From: DATAEG01 sp036258135 | GTDB lineage: Bacteria; Actinomycetota; Actinomycetes; Mycobacteriales; Jatrophihabitantaceae | DNA length: 62,878 bases | Assembly (NCBI GenBank): GCA_036258135.1 | Contig: DATAEG010000166.1 | Location: 1-62,878, forward strand | Direction: 5' to 3' | Shown: one piece after another, positions 17,020-25,194 of the stretch | How the letters are laid out: each line of letters begins with the position of its first letter | Numbering within the stretch: position 1 is the first letter of the stretch | Notes under the pieces: generated by a model | Told to the model about the DNA's origin: nothing | What the model saw: only the letters and a program-made list of their open reading frames with translations | Database searches by the model: none | Position numbers and translations under genes: made by a program

Positions 17020-17790
17020 GTGACCCGCGACCTGCTCATGGCGCTCGCGGTGTTCGCCGCCTGCGTCGTCGAGTCGGTCGAAGCGTTGACGATCGTGCTC
17101 GCCGCGGGCATGACGCGCGGCTGGTCCGGCACCTGGCGAGGCGTGGCTGCGGGCATGGTCACGCTGCTTGTCATCGTCGCTGTCTTCGGCCCGGCTCTCA
17201 CCGCGCTCCCGATCGACGTCCTCCGTCTGTTGGTGGGCGGCGTGTTGCTCATCTTCGGGTTGGGCTGGCTGCGAAAAGCCATTTTGCGGGCGTCGGGATT
17301 CGTCGGCCTGCACGACGAAGCCGCCATCTACGACCGAGAGCGGGCCGCCGCGGGTCGGGTCGACGCATCTGCCGGGGGCTGGCTGGGTGATCCCTACGCG
17401 TTCACCCTCTCCTTCAAGGGTGTGCTCCTGGAGGGTCTGGAAGTGGTGTTCATCGTGCTGACCTTCGGCGCGAACCAAGACGACATTCCGCTGGCGGCGC
17501 TCGCTGCCCTGGTCGCGGTCCTCCTGGTGGCCGGGATCGGCGTGGCCGTCCGCACGCCGCTGGCGCGGGTTCCGGAGAACACGCTGAAGTTCGCAGTCGG
17601 CGTTCTGCTCACTTCGTTCGGCATGTTCTGGGCGGTGGAGGGAGCCGGCGGCGATTGGCCCGGCTCCGATGGCGCGCTGCCGGCCCTGATCGCCGCCACC
17701 TTGGCCGGGGCTCTCGCAGCGGTGGCGTGGTTGCGGCGCATCTGCAACCACGAGGTCAAGGCGTATGCTTCCGCGGCGGAACTGCCGTGA
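17020..17790 (+). CDS. COG4280-like integral membrane protein with duplicated ExxE motif
   Basis: 256-residue protein with about seven transmembrane segments and two related halves. Each half has an intramembrane acidic motif: ESVEALTIVLAAG (about 18-30) and LEGLEVVFIVLTFGA (about 141-155). Duplicated E-x-x-E helices of this sort occur in metal/cation transporters such as FTR1-type permeases and in the uncharacterised COG4280 family, so cation transport is likely; the ion is unknown. GTG start 17020. It overlaps the next small membrane-protein gene by four bases (GTGA). Confidence 0.65.
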   Translation: MTRDLLMALAVFAACVVESVEALTIVLAAGMTRGWSGTWRGVAAGMVTLLVIVAVFGPALTALPIDVLRLLVGGVLLIFGLGWLRKAILRASGFVGLHDEAAIYDRERAAAGRVDASAGGWLGDPYAFTLSFKGVLLEGLEVVFIVLTFGANQDDIPLAALAALVAVLLVAGIGVAVRTPLARVPENTLKFAVGVLLTSFGMFWAVEGAGGDWPGSDGALPALIAATLAGALAAVAWLRRICNHEVKAYASAAELP

Positions 17791-18032
17791 GCCGAGTGGC
17801 CGCCGCGCTGCGCGGGTTCGGCGCGTTCTGGTGGGATTTCGTCGTCGGTGACGACTGGCTGCTCGCCGCAGGCGTCGTCCTCGCCCTCGCGGCCACGGCG
17901 GCTCTCTCCCGGACCGACCTGCCGTCCTGGTGGCTGCTCCCCGTCGCGGTGGCCGGCTTGCTCGGCGCATCGCTCTGGCGGGCCGTCCGCCTCGATCCGG
18001 ACCGGCGACTTGGGGCCCGTCCGGACTTATGA
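17787..18032 (+). CDS. Small two-helix membrane protein (81 aa)
   Basis: 81-residue protein starting at GTG 17787, which overlaps the upstream stop (GTGA). Two hydrophobic helices are seen: WLLAAGVVLALAATAAL and WWLLPVAVAGLLGASLW, separated by a short Asp/Ser/Trp turn, with a basic tail. Similar small subunits accompany COG4280-like proteins in actinobacteria, to my recollection; the exact role is unknown. Probably a partner of the preceding ion-transport-like protein. Confidence 0.65.
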   Translation: MSRVAAALRGFGAFWWDFVVGDDWLLAAGVVLALAATAALSRTDLPSWWLLPVAVAGLLGASLWRAVRLDPDRRLGARPDL

Positions 18033-18039
18033 TCGCAGC

Positions 18040-18693
18040 GTGACCCGTCGCGGCGTCGACGCGGGTGACCTGCTTGTTGTCGAGATCGTCGACGGCGTGG
18101 AGGTCACGCCCACGAGTCGCCGTTCCGCAGGGCCCGACCGAGCTTCCGGCCGGGGCTTCGGTGCCGGGTGGGCGTGCGCCGGCGTCCTGCTGGCAGCGGT
18201 AGTGACGATGCTTGTCGGTTTCGCGGTCAACCGTCCGGCCTCGCTGCCGGCCGCGGCCGGGCCTACCAGCCCGAACACAAGCGCGCCGGCCGTCCCGTGG
18301 GTCCTCGGCGGTGTGTACGCCACCGGCCGGCGGTGCGCGGTCCGGTACAAATCCGAGCTCCAACTCGGCGTGGAGGTCGTCAACCTTGGCCGCGAGCCGG
18401 TCGGCCTGCTCAGGATGGCGCTCGCCCACCAACACACCGCGATCCACGCCACGGTCACCGGCCTGGGCACGTGCGCACAGTGGGGTCCGACGGAGGCCTT
18501 GGCCGGAGCGGCGCTCCTTCCTGGGCGGACGGCGTGGCTCTCGGCCTTGTTCGACGTGACCGCGGCCTGCATGCACGCCGAGCCGCTGCGGCTCCGACTC
18601 ACCTACACCGCGGGGGGCCGGCATACCTCGACGTACCTCACCGGGTTCCCGGATCTCGCCGATGCGCCGTACCCGAACTGCACGGACCGGTAG
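18040..18693 (+). CDS. Membrane-anchored extracytoplasmic protein of unknown function
   Basis: 217-residue protein starting at GTG 18040, seven bases after the previous stop. Residues 1-45 are hydrophilic, then a single transmembrane helix (WACAGVLLAAVVTMLVGFAV, about 47-66), then a Pro/Ser/Ala linker and an outside domain of about 130 residues containing Cys at GRRCAVRY, GTCAQW, AACMHAE and PNCTDR that could form two disulfides. I do not recognise the domain; it is predicted beta-rich. The coupled arrangement with the two membrane genes upstream suggests one complex. Confidence 0.6.
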   Translation: MTRRGVDAGDLLVVEIVDGVEVTPTSRRSAGPDRASGRGFGAGWACAGVLLAAVVTMLVGFAVNRPASLPAAAGPTSPNTSAPAVPWVLGGVYATGRRCAVRYKSELQLGVEVVNLGREPVGLLRMALAHQHTAIHATVTGLGTCAQWGPTEALAGAALLPGRTAWLSALFDVTAACMHAEPLRLRLTYTAGGRHTSTYLTGFPDLADAPYPNCTDR

Positions 18694-18959
18694 CCGCCAA
18701 TGGCTGGAGAGGTGATCGGGCCGGGGGCGCACCCACATACCAACTGCTCCGGGCGCTGATGGCCCGTTTCGGCATGGAGACCGGCTGACCTCAGCGTGAA
18801 CCGATTCGTGGCCGACGGCAGCGACGCATCGTTTCGCGGTGCCGGTCGTGGTGGCGGTAGCGTCGAGCCGCTGAGCAGACAGCCACGAGCACGGCGCTGG
18901 CGCCGCCGGCGTCGCCTGAACGAGACCAGGACGGGCGTGTCGAACCTCCAGCCAGGCGG

Positions 18960-19952
18960 ATGCCGGTGACCCAGCACGAACCGGACACCTCCGAGAGCGC
19001 GTTCACCGTGCTTGTCGCGATGGCTGCGAATGCTGGCATCGGCGTAGCGAAGCTGTTCGCCGGCCTGCTCACCGGGTCCAGCGCGCTGCTGTCGGAGGCC
19101 GCGCACTCTGCCGGCGACGCCGGCACCGAGGTTCTGCTGCTGACCGCGCTGCGCCGGTCGGAGCGTCCCGCGGACCGTGTCCACCCATTCGGGTACGGCA
19201 AGGAGCGGTACTTCTGGTCCTTGATCGCGGCCGTCGCCATTTTCGTCAGCGGTGCGGCGTTCTCGGTCTGGGAGGGCGTGCGCACGATCCTGACAGCGAA
19301 CGAACCGTTGCGCCACGCGTGGGTGAACTACGCGGTGCTGCTGGTGGCGTTCATATTGGAAGGGACGTCGTTCGTCCGGGCCGTGCGCCATACCCGTGAC
19401 GAGGCTGTCCAGCGGCGGCGCTCTGCTCGGTCATATCTCCGGGACCCGGACGACCCGACCATCAAGAGCGTCGTCCTGGAGGATTTTGCGGCTCTCATCG
19501 GCATCGTGATCGCGACCGTCGGCGTCGCGCTGCATCAGATCACCGGCAATTCGCTCTGGGACGGCCTTGCCTCGTTGATGATCGGCGCTCTTCTGATCGT
19601 GGCCGCGTTCCTCCTGGCCCAGTCATGCAAGCGCCTGCTGATTGGCAAGCAGGCTGATTCGCGCCTGGTGCGCGCCATCGAACGCACGCTTGAGGAGCAG
19701 CCCGAGATCGTCGACGTGGTCGACCTGGTCACCATGATGGTCGGGACCGACCGCATTCTGGTGGGCGCGCGCGTGGACTTCGGCGATGAGTACTCCTCCG
19801 CGCAGTTAGAAGAGGCGTGTGTGCGCATCGACGGCCTGCTTCGGGACCGGTACCCCGGGCTCGACGAGATCTTCATCCAACCGGTGCCGAGAGAGGATCC
19901 GGAGTTGCGTTCCCGGGTGCTGCGCCGATATGGCCGAACCCTGGCGGACTGA
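18960..19952 (+). CDS. Cation diffusion facilitator (CDF) family efflux transporter
   Basis: 330-residue inner-membrane antiporter that exports Zn2+, Fe2+ or related ions for H+. Six hydrophobic segments, with the metal site His and Asp in SEAAHSAGDAGTE (TM2) and the matching acidic pair in VLEDFAALIG (TM5), then a C-terminal cytosolic domain from about 215 (IVDVVDLVTMMVGTDRILV). The usual HD-HD pair of zinc exporters is here H/D and E/D, which may shift metal preference. It is 15 bases before the UdgX gene, with which it may be co-transcribed. The 266-base gap upstream holds no recognisable feature. Confidence 0.88.
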   Translation: MPVTQHEPDTSESAFTVLVAMAANAGIGVAKLFAGLLTGSSALLSEAAHSAGDAGTEVLLLTALRRSERPADRVHPFGYGKERYFWSLIAAVAIFVSGAAFSVWEGVRTILTANEPLRHAWVNYAVLLVAFILEGTSFVRAVRHTRDEAVQRRRSARSYLRDPDDPTIKSVVLEDFAALIGIVIATVGVALHQITGNSLWDGLASLMIGALLIVAAFLLAQSCKRLLIGKQADSRLVRAIERTLEEQPEIVDVVDLVTMMVGTDRILVGARVDFGDEYSSAQLEEACVRIDGLLRDRYPGLDEIFIQPVPREDPELRSRVLRRYGRTLAD

Positions 19953-19967
19953 CTGAGGAGGTCATGG

Positions 19968-20636
19968 GTGGCCGCACGACAGCGTTTCTCGGGCGCCGAC
20001 GAGTTCCTTCCCGGTCGGTGCTCAATCGATGCTTTGCGCCGCGCCGCCACGGACTGCCGTGGTTGCGACCTGTACGAGAACGCCACACAGACGGTCTTCG
20101 GCGCCGGACCAGGGTCGGCCCGGCTGGTGCTGGTGGGCGAGCAGCCTGGCGACGTCGAGGATCGCCGCGGCGAACCGTTCGTCGGACCGGCGGGCAAGCT
20201 GCTGGATCGGGCACTGGAGGCGGCCGGGCTGCCCCGCTCGGACACGTACCTCACCAACGCGGTCAAGCACTTCCGTTGGAAGCCGGCTCCTCGCGGCGAA
20301 CGCCGGATCCATCAGAAGCCGGACGTCGCGCATATCACCGCCTGTCATCCCTGGCTCGCCGCCGAGCTGGCGACCATCGCCCCTGACGGGATCGTGGCCC
20401 TGGGAGCGACCGCGGCCCAGGCGCTGCTGGGCTCGGCATTCCGGCTGACCGCTCATCGCGGCGAGATCCTGGACTGGCCGCCGGTGACCGGGCCCTTCGC
20501 GGAGAGCGACACGCCGGTTCAGTTCGTGGTCGCCACGCTGCATCCGTCGGCGGTGCTGCGGGCCCAGGGCGAGGACCGCGACACGATGTTCGCCGGACTG
20601 GTCGACGACCTGCGCCGAGCCTCTCAGGCGGCCTGA
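19968..20636 (+). CDS. udgX: UdgX-type uracil-DNA glycosylase (family 4-like)
   Basis: 222-residue Fe-S uracil-DNA glycosylase. Motif A is GEQPGDVED (57-65), a CRGC pair (30-33) supplies two cluster ligands with Cys126 in ITACHPWL, and the C-terminal HPSAVLR (192-198) is the second catalytic motif. The segment GERRIHQKP (110-118) corresponds to the KRRIH loop that defines UdgX; in the mycobacterial enzyme its His becomes covalently joined to the abasic sugar after uracil excision, so His115 should do the same here. Start GTG 19968 has GAGGAGG seven bases upstream. It follows a CDF transporter by 15 bases. Confidence 0.9.
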   Translation: MAARQRFSGADEFLPGRCSIDALRRAATDCRGCDLYENATQTVFGAGPGSARLVLVGEQPGDVEDRRGEPFVGPAGKLLDRALEAAGLPRSDTYLTNAVKHFRWKPAPRGERRIHQKPDVAHITACHPWLAAELATIAPDGIVALGATAAQALLGSAFRLTAHRGEILDWPPVTGPFAESDTPVQFVVATLHPSAVLRAQGEDRDTMFAGLVDDLRRASQAA

Positions 20637-20657
20637 CTCAGTCGACCCGCCCGCGCG

Positions 20658-20933
20658 TTATGCCTGAGCGTCGCGACGTTTCGCGCGCTGATCGAGTCGG
20701 ACCCGAGCGAGCCGTTCCACCAGCTCGGGCAGGTCCTCCTCCGGCGACCCCTCGAGGTCGCGCCAACATTCGTCGGCGACGGCCAGGATCTGGGCGAGCG
20801 CCAGCGTGTCGGCATAGTCGGCGTACAGCCGGATGGCGACGTCGACGAGCCGGCTACCGGTGAAGCTGCCGAGGTCAGGATCGTCTCCGTCGGCGCCTGC
20901 ATGCATCGTCGGCCCAGTCATGGGTATCACCAT
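20658..20933 (-). CDS. Small acidic helical protein of unknown function (91 aa)
   Basis: 91-residue protein starting seven bases after the stop of the enolase-superfamily gene, and so the likely last gene of that operon. Two amphipathic helices are evident (LVDVAIRLYADYADTLALAQ and LAVADECWRDLEGSPEEDL) and the C-terminus is Arg-rich. A shorter start at the second Met (20918) is possible. I recognise no family and see no membrane segment. Coding is supported by codon bias and operon position. Confidence 0.55.
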   Translation of the reverse strand: MVIPMTGPTMHAGADGDDPDLGSFTGSRLVDVAIRLYADYADTLALAQILAVADECWRDLEGSPEEDLPELVERLARVRLDQRAKRRDAQA

Positions 20934-20940
20934 CTGTACG

Positions 20941-22059
20941 TCACCTGACCCGCCGCGCGTCGGCGGCCGGGTTGACCGTCATGCCGTGGCCGGGCGCGGT
21001 CCGGTTCACCTGGGCCTCCCCCGCGCGCACCTCGGGAGCGTCGGCGACCAGCTGAGGTTCGAGCCGGGCGTGGTCGACGAACCATTCGATGTGACGCGTG
21101 TTCGGGACGGCGGCCGCGACCGATACGTGCAGCGCCGGGGCACAATGCGCCGACACCTTAAGATTGCGCGCCTGGGCGCTCGACGCGCCGCGCAGCCAAC
21201 CGGTGTAGCCGCCGCAGCGTGTCGCGTCGAGCTGTAGGCAATCCACCACCGGAAGAAGTCGATTCACGTCGAATTGATCGTAGACGTACTCCCCCGCGGC
21301 CACATCGCAACGAACCTCGTCGCGGACGGCGGCCAGGGCCTCGACGTCGTCGCTGGACACCGGCTCCTCGAACCATGTCACGCCCAGTTCATCCAGGTCG
21401 TGACCGACCCGCTGCGCCTGAGCCCGGCGGTAGCCGCCGTTGGCGTCGACCATCAGGTCAATGCCGGGTCCGGCCAGACCGCGCAGCCGCCGGGTCCGTG
21501 CCAGGTCGCGGCGGGCGCTGGTGCCCCATCCTTCCCCGATCTTGATCTTCATGGCCGAGCATCCTGCGGCGCTCCAGGCCTCGACCTGATCGGCGAGTTG
21601 GCGGTCGGTGAGGTTGGTGAAGCCTCCCGAGCCATAGACGGGAACCGCGTCACGGCACCGCCCCAGAAGATCATTGAGCGGCTTGCCGAGCAATCGCGCC
21701 TTCAGATCCCACCACGCGATGTCGACCGCACTGAGCGCGTGCATGTACAGGCCGCGAGTGCCGAGGTTGCGGCCGGCCCGGTGCATGGCCGTCCACCCAC
21801 CGGCGATGTCGAACGCGTCTCGTCCCTCAAGGCACGGCGCGAGATGGGCGGTGATGACGTTCGCGGTGACCTCGCTCGAATACGTCCAGCCCAGCCCGCA
21901 TTGGCCGCCGGCTCGGATCGTGGCGGTGACCGCCACGGTCGCGTCCCAGGTCAGCGTGCCGTCGGCCTCGGGCTGCGGGGTGGGGAAGCGGTACGCCGCC
22001 GCGTCGACAGCTTCGATGGTGGGACTGAGCCCGGTCACGTAGGGCGTGCTCCGTCCCAT
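20941..22059 (-). CDS. Enolase-superfamily dehydratase/racemase (mandelate racemase group)
   Basis: 372-residue enzyme of the mandelate racemase/muconate lactonising group; these abstract the proton alpha to a carboxylate and often dehydrate acid sugars. Catalytic set: Lys-x-Lys in MKIKIG (about 171/173), metal ligands Asp205 in LMVDANGGY, Glu231 in WFEEPV and Glu257 in AGEYVYD, and a C-terminal His305 in VSAHCAPAL. The ATG at 22059 lies inside the last 25 bases of the upstream FAD/Fe-S gene, so translation is coupled; a longer start at 22110 would overlap more. With the two upstream oxidoreductases it probably serves sugar-acid or hydroxyacid use. Confidence 0.85.
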   Translation of the reverse strand: MGRSTPYVTGLSPTIEAVDAAAYRFPTPQPEADGTLTWDATVAVTATIRAGGQCGLGWTYSSEVTANVITAHLAPCLEGRDAFDIAGGWTAMHRAGRNLGTRGLYMHALSAVDIAWWDLKARLLGKPLNDLLGRCRDAVPVYGSGGFTNLTDRQLADQVEAWSAAGCSAMKIKIGEGWGTSARRDLARTRRLRGLAGPGIDLMVDANGGYRRAQAQRVGHDLDELGVTWFEEPVSSDDVEALAAVRDEVRCDVAAGEYVYDQFDVNRLLPVVDCLQLDATRCGGYTGWLRGASSAQARNLKVSAHCAPALHVSVAAAVPNTRHIEWFVDHARLEPQLVADAPEVRAGEAQVNRTAPGHGMTVNPAADARRVR

Positions 22060-25000
22060 CGTGGTCTGCCCGCTCGCCCGCGCCGCCGCCAACGGGCACT
22101 GCGGAGGCACAACGCAACGCCACCGACGACGGCCGCCAGTGCACCGGCCCGAGCCAAGAACCCGGGTGGGTCGGGCCGGTCCCCGACAGCCAGGTCGCCC
22201 CCGGAAGCGGGCTTGACCGGCCCGGTCTGCGCCCGCCGGAGCAGTTCAGCCAGATGGACCGCCTCTCGTCCCCCGCCGTCCAGCTCGTGGATCTGGGTGC
22301 GGCAGCTGAAGCCGTCGGCTAGTACCACCGTTGACCGGTCGGCGGCCCGCAACGCCGGAAGCAGCACGCTCTCCGCGCAGTCCTTGCTCACCTGGAGGTG
22401 GCCGGCCTCGAAGCCGAAGTTCCCGGCCAGCCCGCAGCAGCCGGAGTCCAACGACTGGACGGCCGCGCCCGCTTTGGCCAGCAGATCGCGGTCGGCGTCC
22501 CAATCGAGCACGGCGTGGTGGTGGCAGTGCACCTGCGCCAACGCGGTGACGTCATGCAGCGGCGGTGCGGTCCAACCAGGCGTGTGGTTCATCAGCACTT
22601 CGGCGAGAGTCACGGTCTGCTTGCACAGCTGCGCGATCTCGAGATCATCAGGCAGCAGGTCCGGGGCGTCGGATCGGAACACCGTGGTGCAGCTGGGTTC
22701 CAGCCCGACCACCAGCCCGCCGTCGCGTACATGTTCGGCCAGCGCGGCCGCGGTGCGGCGCAAGGCCCGGCGTGCGGTGGCCAGCTGGCCGGTAGAGATC
22801 CAGGTGAGCCCGCAGCAGAGCGGCTCCGCTGGAATCCGCACCGTCCATCCCGCGTCTTCGAGGAGTTCCACCGCCGCTCGTCCGATGTGCGGGTGGAACG
22901 TGTTGGTGAACGTGTCCGGCCAGAGGACGACGGTGCCCCGGCTGCCGGGCACGGACCCGCCGCGGCGGACCCACCATTGCTGCAAGGTCTCCCCCGCGAA
23001 CAGCGGGATTTCCCGCGGTTCCAGCCCGGCCGCCCAGGTGGCCAGTCGCGACAGCCCGGGGGCGTGGCTGAAGGCGTTCACGACGCGGCCCAGGCCTGCC
23101 CGGCTGACCGCGTTCGCGAGCACCGGCAGCCACCCGAGCGTGTAGTGCGACCGCGGCCGGAGCCGTCCGGCGTAGTGGTGGGCCAGGAACTCGGCCTTGT
23201 ATGTGGCCATGTCGACGTTCACCGGGCAGTCGCTCTTGCACCCCTTGCAGGCCAGGCAGAGATCGAGCGCGTCGCGCACCGCGGTGGACCGCCACCCGTC
23301 TTGAATCGGCGAGTCCGGATGGCCGTGCAGCATCTCGAAGAGCAGCCGGGCCCGGCCCCGCGTCGAGTGCTCCTCCTCGCGGGTGGCCTGGTAGGAGGGG
23401 CACATGACCGCCCCGTCAGGGTGTTCGTATTGGCGGCACTTGCCCACTCCGACGCAGCGGTTGGCGGCGCGGACGAACGAGCCGACGTCATCGGGGTAGG
23501 AGAAGTACAGGTCGCCGGGCAGCTCCGGCGTCCAGTGGCTGCCGAGCCGCAGGTTCTCGTCGAGACGGTACGGGGCCACGACCTTGCCCGGGTTCATCCG
23601 GTCATTCGGATCGAAGATAGCCTTCAGCTCGCCGAAGGCCTGCATGATCGTCTCGCCGAACATGCGGGGCAGCAGCTCGCCGCGACTCTGCCCGTCGCCG
23701 TGCTCGCCGGAGAACGAGCCGCCGTAGCGCGCCACGAGGTCGGCGGCGCCTTCCACGAACCGGCGGTAGCGGGCCACTCCTTCAGCCTCGGTCATCCGGA
23801 ACGGGATACGCGTGTGCACGCAGCCCTGGCCGAAATGACCGTACAGGCTGGGCATGGACTCGTCGGCGTAGCCGAACTCTTCGTAGAGCTTTTCCAGGTC
23901 GCGCAGATAGTCACCGAGCCGGTCCGGGGCCACGGCCGAGTCCTCCCAGCCCTCCCATGTCTCCGGCTCGTCCGGCACGTGCGCGGTGGCTCCCAAGCCC
24001 GCCTCGCGCACCGCCCACAGCTCGTCTTCCCGCTCCGGCGCGGAGAGGAACGCCACTTCCGGGTCGTGCTCGGACTCGCCCAGTGCCGTCAGCATCTTGT
24101 GCGCGGCGTCGTCGGCCTCGTCCTTGGTGTCGCCGCCGAACTGCACCATGAGGTAGGCGTTTCCATCGGGAAGCTCGTCGAGCGCGTCCGGGTTGATGCC
24201 CTTGATCTGCTGGTCGTGGATCAGCCGGTGGTCCAGCCCTTCCAACGCGATGGGCTCGTGCGGCAACACGGCCGGGACCGCGTCGGCGGCGGTCATGACG
24301 CTGTCAAAGCCGAGCACCACCAGGGTGCGCTCCTTCACGACCGGGACCAGCTCGAGCTCGGCGTGCAGGACGCTGACGAGCGTGGCTTCGCTGCCCACCA
24401 GCAGCCCGGCGACGTCGAAGTTGTGCTCGGGCAGGACCGAGTCGAGGTTGTAGCCGGACACCCGCCGCGGGATGTCCGGGTACCGCTTGCGGATCTCGTC
24501 CGCGTAGGCGTCGCGCAGCCGCCGCAGCTGGCGGTAGACGGCGGCCCGCCGGTCGCCGTGCCGCTCAATGACGGCGTACTCGTCGTCGGACGTCTCGCCG
24601 CACCAGAACCGGGTGCCGTCGTAGAGGAGCACCTCGAGGCGGGCGATGTTGTCCACGACCTTGCCAGTTCGTTGCGCGGTGGCGCCGCAGGAGTTGTTGC
24701 CGATCATTCCGCCGAGCGTGCAGTTCGGATGGGTGGCCGGCTCGGGCCCGTAGCGGAGGCCGTACGGCTTCAACTGGCCGTTGAGCACGTCGAGGACGAT
24801 GCCCGGCTCCACGATGCAGGTGCGGGCGTCGACATCGACGGAGAGGAGCGTGTTGCAGTACTTGGCCCAGTCGATCATCACCGCCGCGTTTGTGCACTGC
24901 CCGGCCAGGCTGGTGCCGCCACCGCGCGAGACCACCGGTGCATCGTGGTCGCGACACACCGCTAGGGCGGCGACTGCGGCCTCGACCGTGCGGGGCACGA

Positions 25001-25181
25001 CGACACCGATCGGCACTTGACGGAAGTTGGAGGCGTCCGTCGAGTACGCCGCCCGCGTTCCGGCGTCGAAGCGCACCTCGCCGTCGACCCGCCGGACCAG
25101 CTCTCGGCGCAACCGGTCGAGGTCGATCGCCGGCGCGGCGGGACGGCGCCGCACAGGCAGAGACAACCCTGCGTGCGTCAC
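22035..25181 (-). CDS. FAD-linked and 4Fe-4S D-2-hydroxyacid dehydrogenase (YdiJ-like)
   Basis: 1048-residue fusion flavoprotein. An N-terminal FAD-binding-4 (VAO-type) domain is marked by VVSRGGGTSLAGQ (about 90); the FAD-oxidase C domain follows with PSLYGHFGQGCVHTRI and GGSFSGEHGDGQSRGELL; then ferredoxin-like clusters CVGVGKC (about 575) and CLACKGCKSDCP (about 645) and the two CCG heterodisulfide-type motifs (LCCGLTW, SGCCGLAGNFGFE). E. coli YdiJ has this layout and oxidises D-2-hydroxyglutarate; D-lactate and glycolate enzymes are relatives. GTG 25181 is 14 bases after the upstream stop; the longer frame overlaps the TPP gene. An unusual C-terminal hydrophobic helix follows the CCG domain. 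Confidence 0.88.
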   Translation of the reverse strand: MTHAGLSLPVRRRPAAPAIDLDRLRRELVRRVDGEVRFDAGTRAAYSTDASNFRQVPIGVVVPRTVEAAVAALAVCRDHDAPVVSRGGGTSLAGQCTNAAVMIDWAKYCNTLLSVDVDARTCIVEPGIVLDVLNGQLKPYGLRYGPEPATHPNCTLGGMIGNNSCGATAQRTGKVVDNIARLEVLLYDGTRFWCGETSDDEYAVIERHGDRRAAVYRQLRRLRDAYADEIRKRYPDIPRRVSGYNLDSVLPEHNFDVAGLLVGSEATLVSVLHAELELVPVVKERTLVVLGFDSVMTAADAVPAVLPHEPIALEGLDHRLIHDQQIKGINPDALDELPDGNAYLMVQFGGDTKDEADDAAHKMLTALGESEHDPEVAFLSAPEREDELWAVREAGLGATAHVPDEPETWEGWEDSAVAPDRLGDYLRDLEKLYEEFGYADESMPSLYGHFGQGCVHTRIPFRMTEAEGVARYRRFVEGAADLVARYGGSFSGEHGDGQSRGELLPRMFGETIMQAFGELKAIFDPNDRMNPGKVVAPYRLDENLRLGSHWTPELPGDLYFSYPDDVGSFVRAANRCVGVGKCRQYEHPDGAVMCPSYQATREEEHSTRGRARLLFEMLHGHPDSPIQDGWRSTAVRDALDLCLACKGCKSDCPVNVDMATYKAEFLAHHYAGRLRPRSHYTLGWLPVLANAVSRAGLGRVVNAFSHAPGLSRLATWAAGLEPREIPLFAGETLQQWWVRRGGSVPGSRGTVVLWPDTFTNTFHPHIGRAAVELLEDAGWTVRIPAEPLCCGLTWISTGQLATARRALRRTAAALAEHVRDGGLVVGLEPSCTTVFRSDAPDLLPDDLEIAQLCKQTVTLAEVLMNHTPGWTAPPLHDVTALAQVHCHHHAVLDWDADRDLLAKAGAAVQSLDSGCCGLAGNFGFEAGHLQVSKDCAESVLLPALRAADRSTVVLADGFSCRTQIHELDGGGREAVHLAELLRRAQTGPVKPASGGDLAVGDRPDPPGFLARAGALAAVVGGVALCLRSARWRRRGRAGRPRWDGARPT

Positions 25182-25194
25182 GCCGACGGCCCGC

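Noticed and set aside
16951..18738. 595-codon minus-strand frame
   Set aside because: Antisense to the coupled membrane-protein trio; Arg-rich, no motif and no ribosome-binding site.
21274..23145. 623-codon plus-strand frame
   Set aside because: Also antisense to the enolase-superfamily and FAD genes; Ser/Arg/Pro-rich composition typical of a GC-rich shadow.
22398..24965. 855-codon plus-strand frame opposite the FAD/4Fe-4S dehydrogenase
   Set aside because: Antisense shadow of a gene with clear conserved motifs; the product is Arg/Val/His-rich low-information sequence with no family marks.
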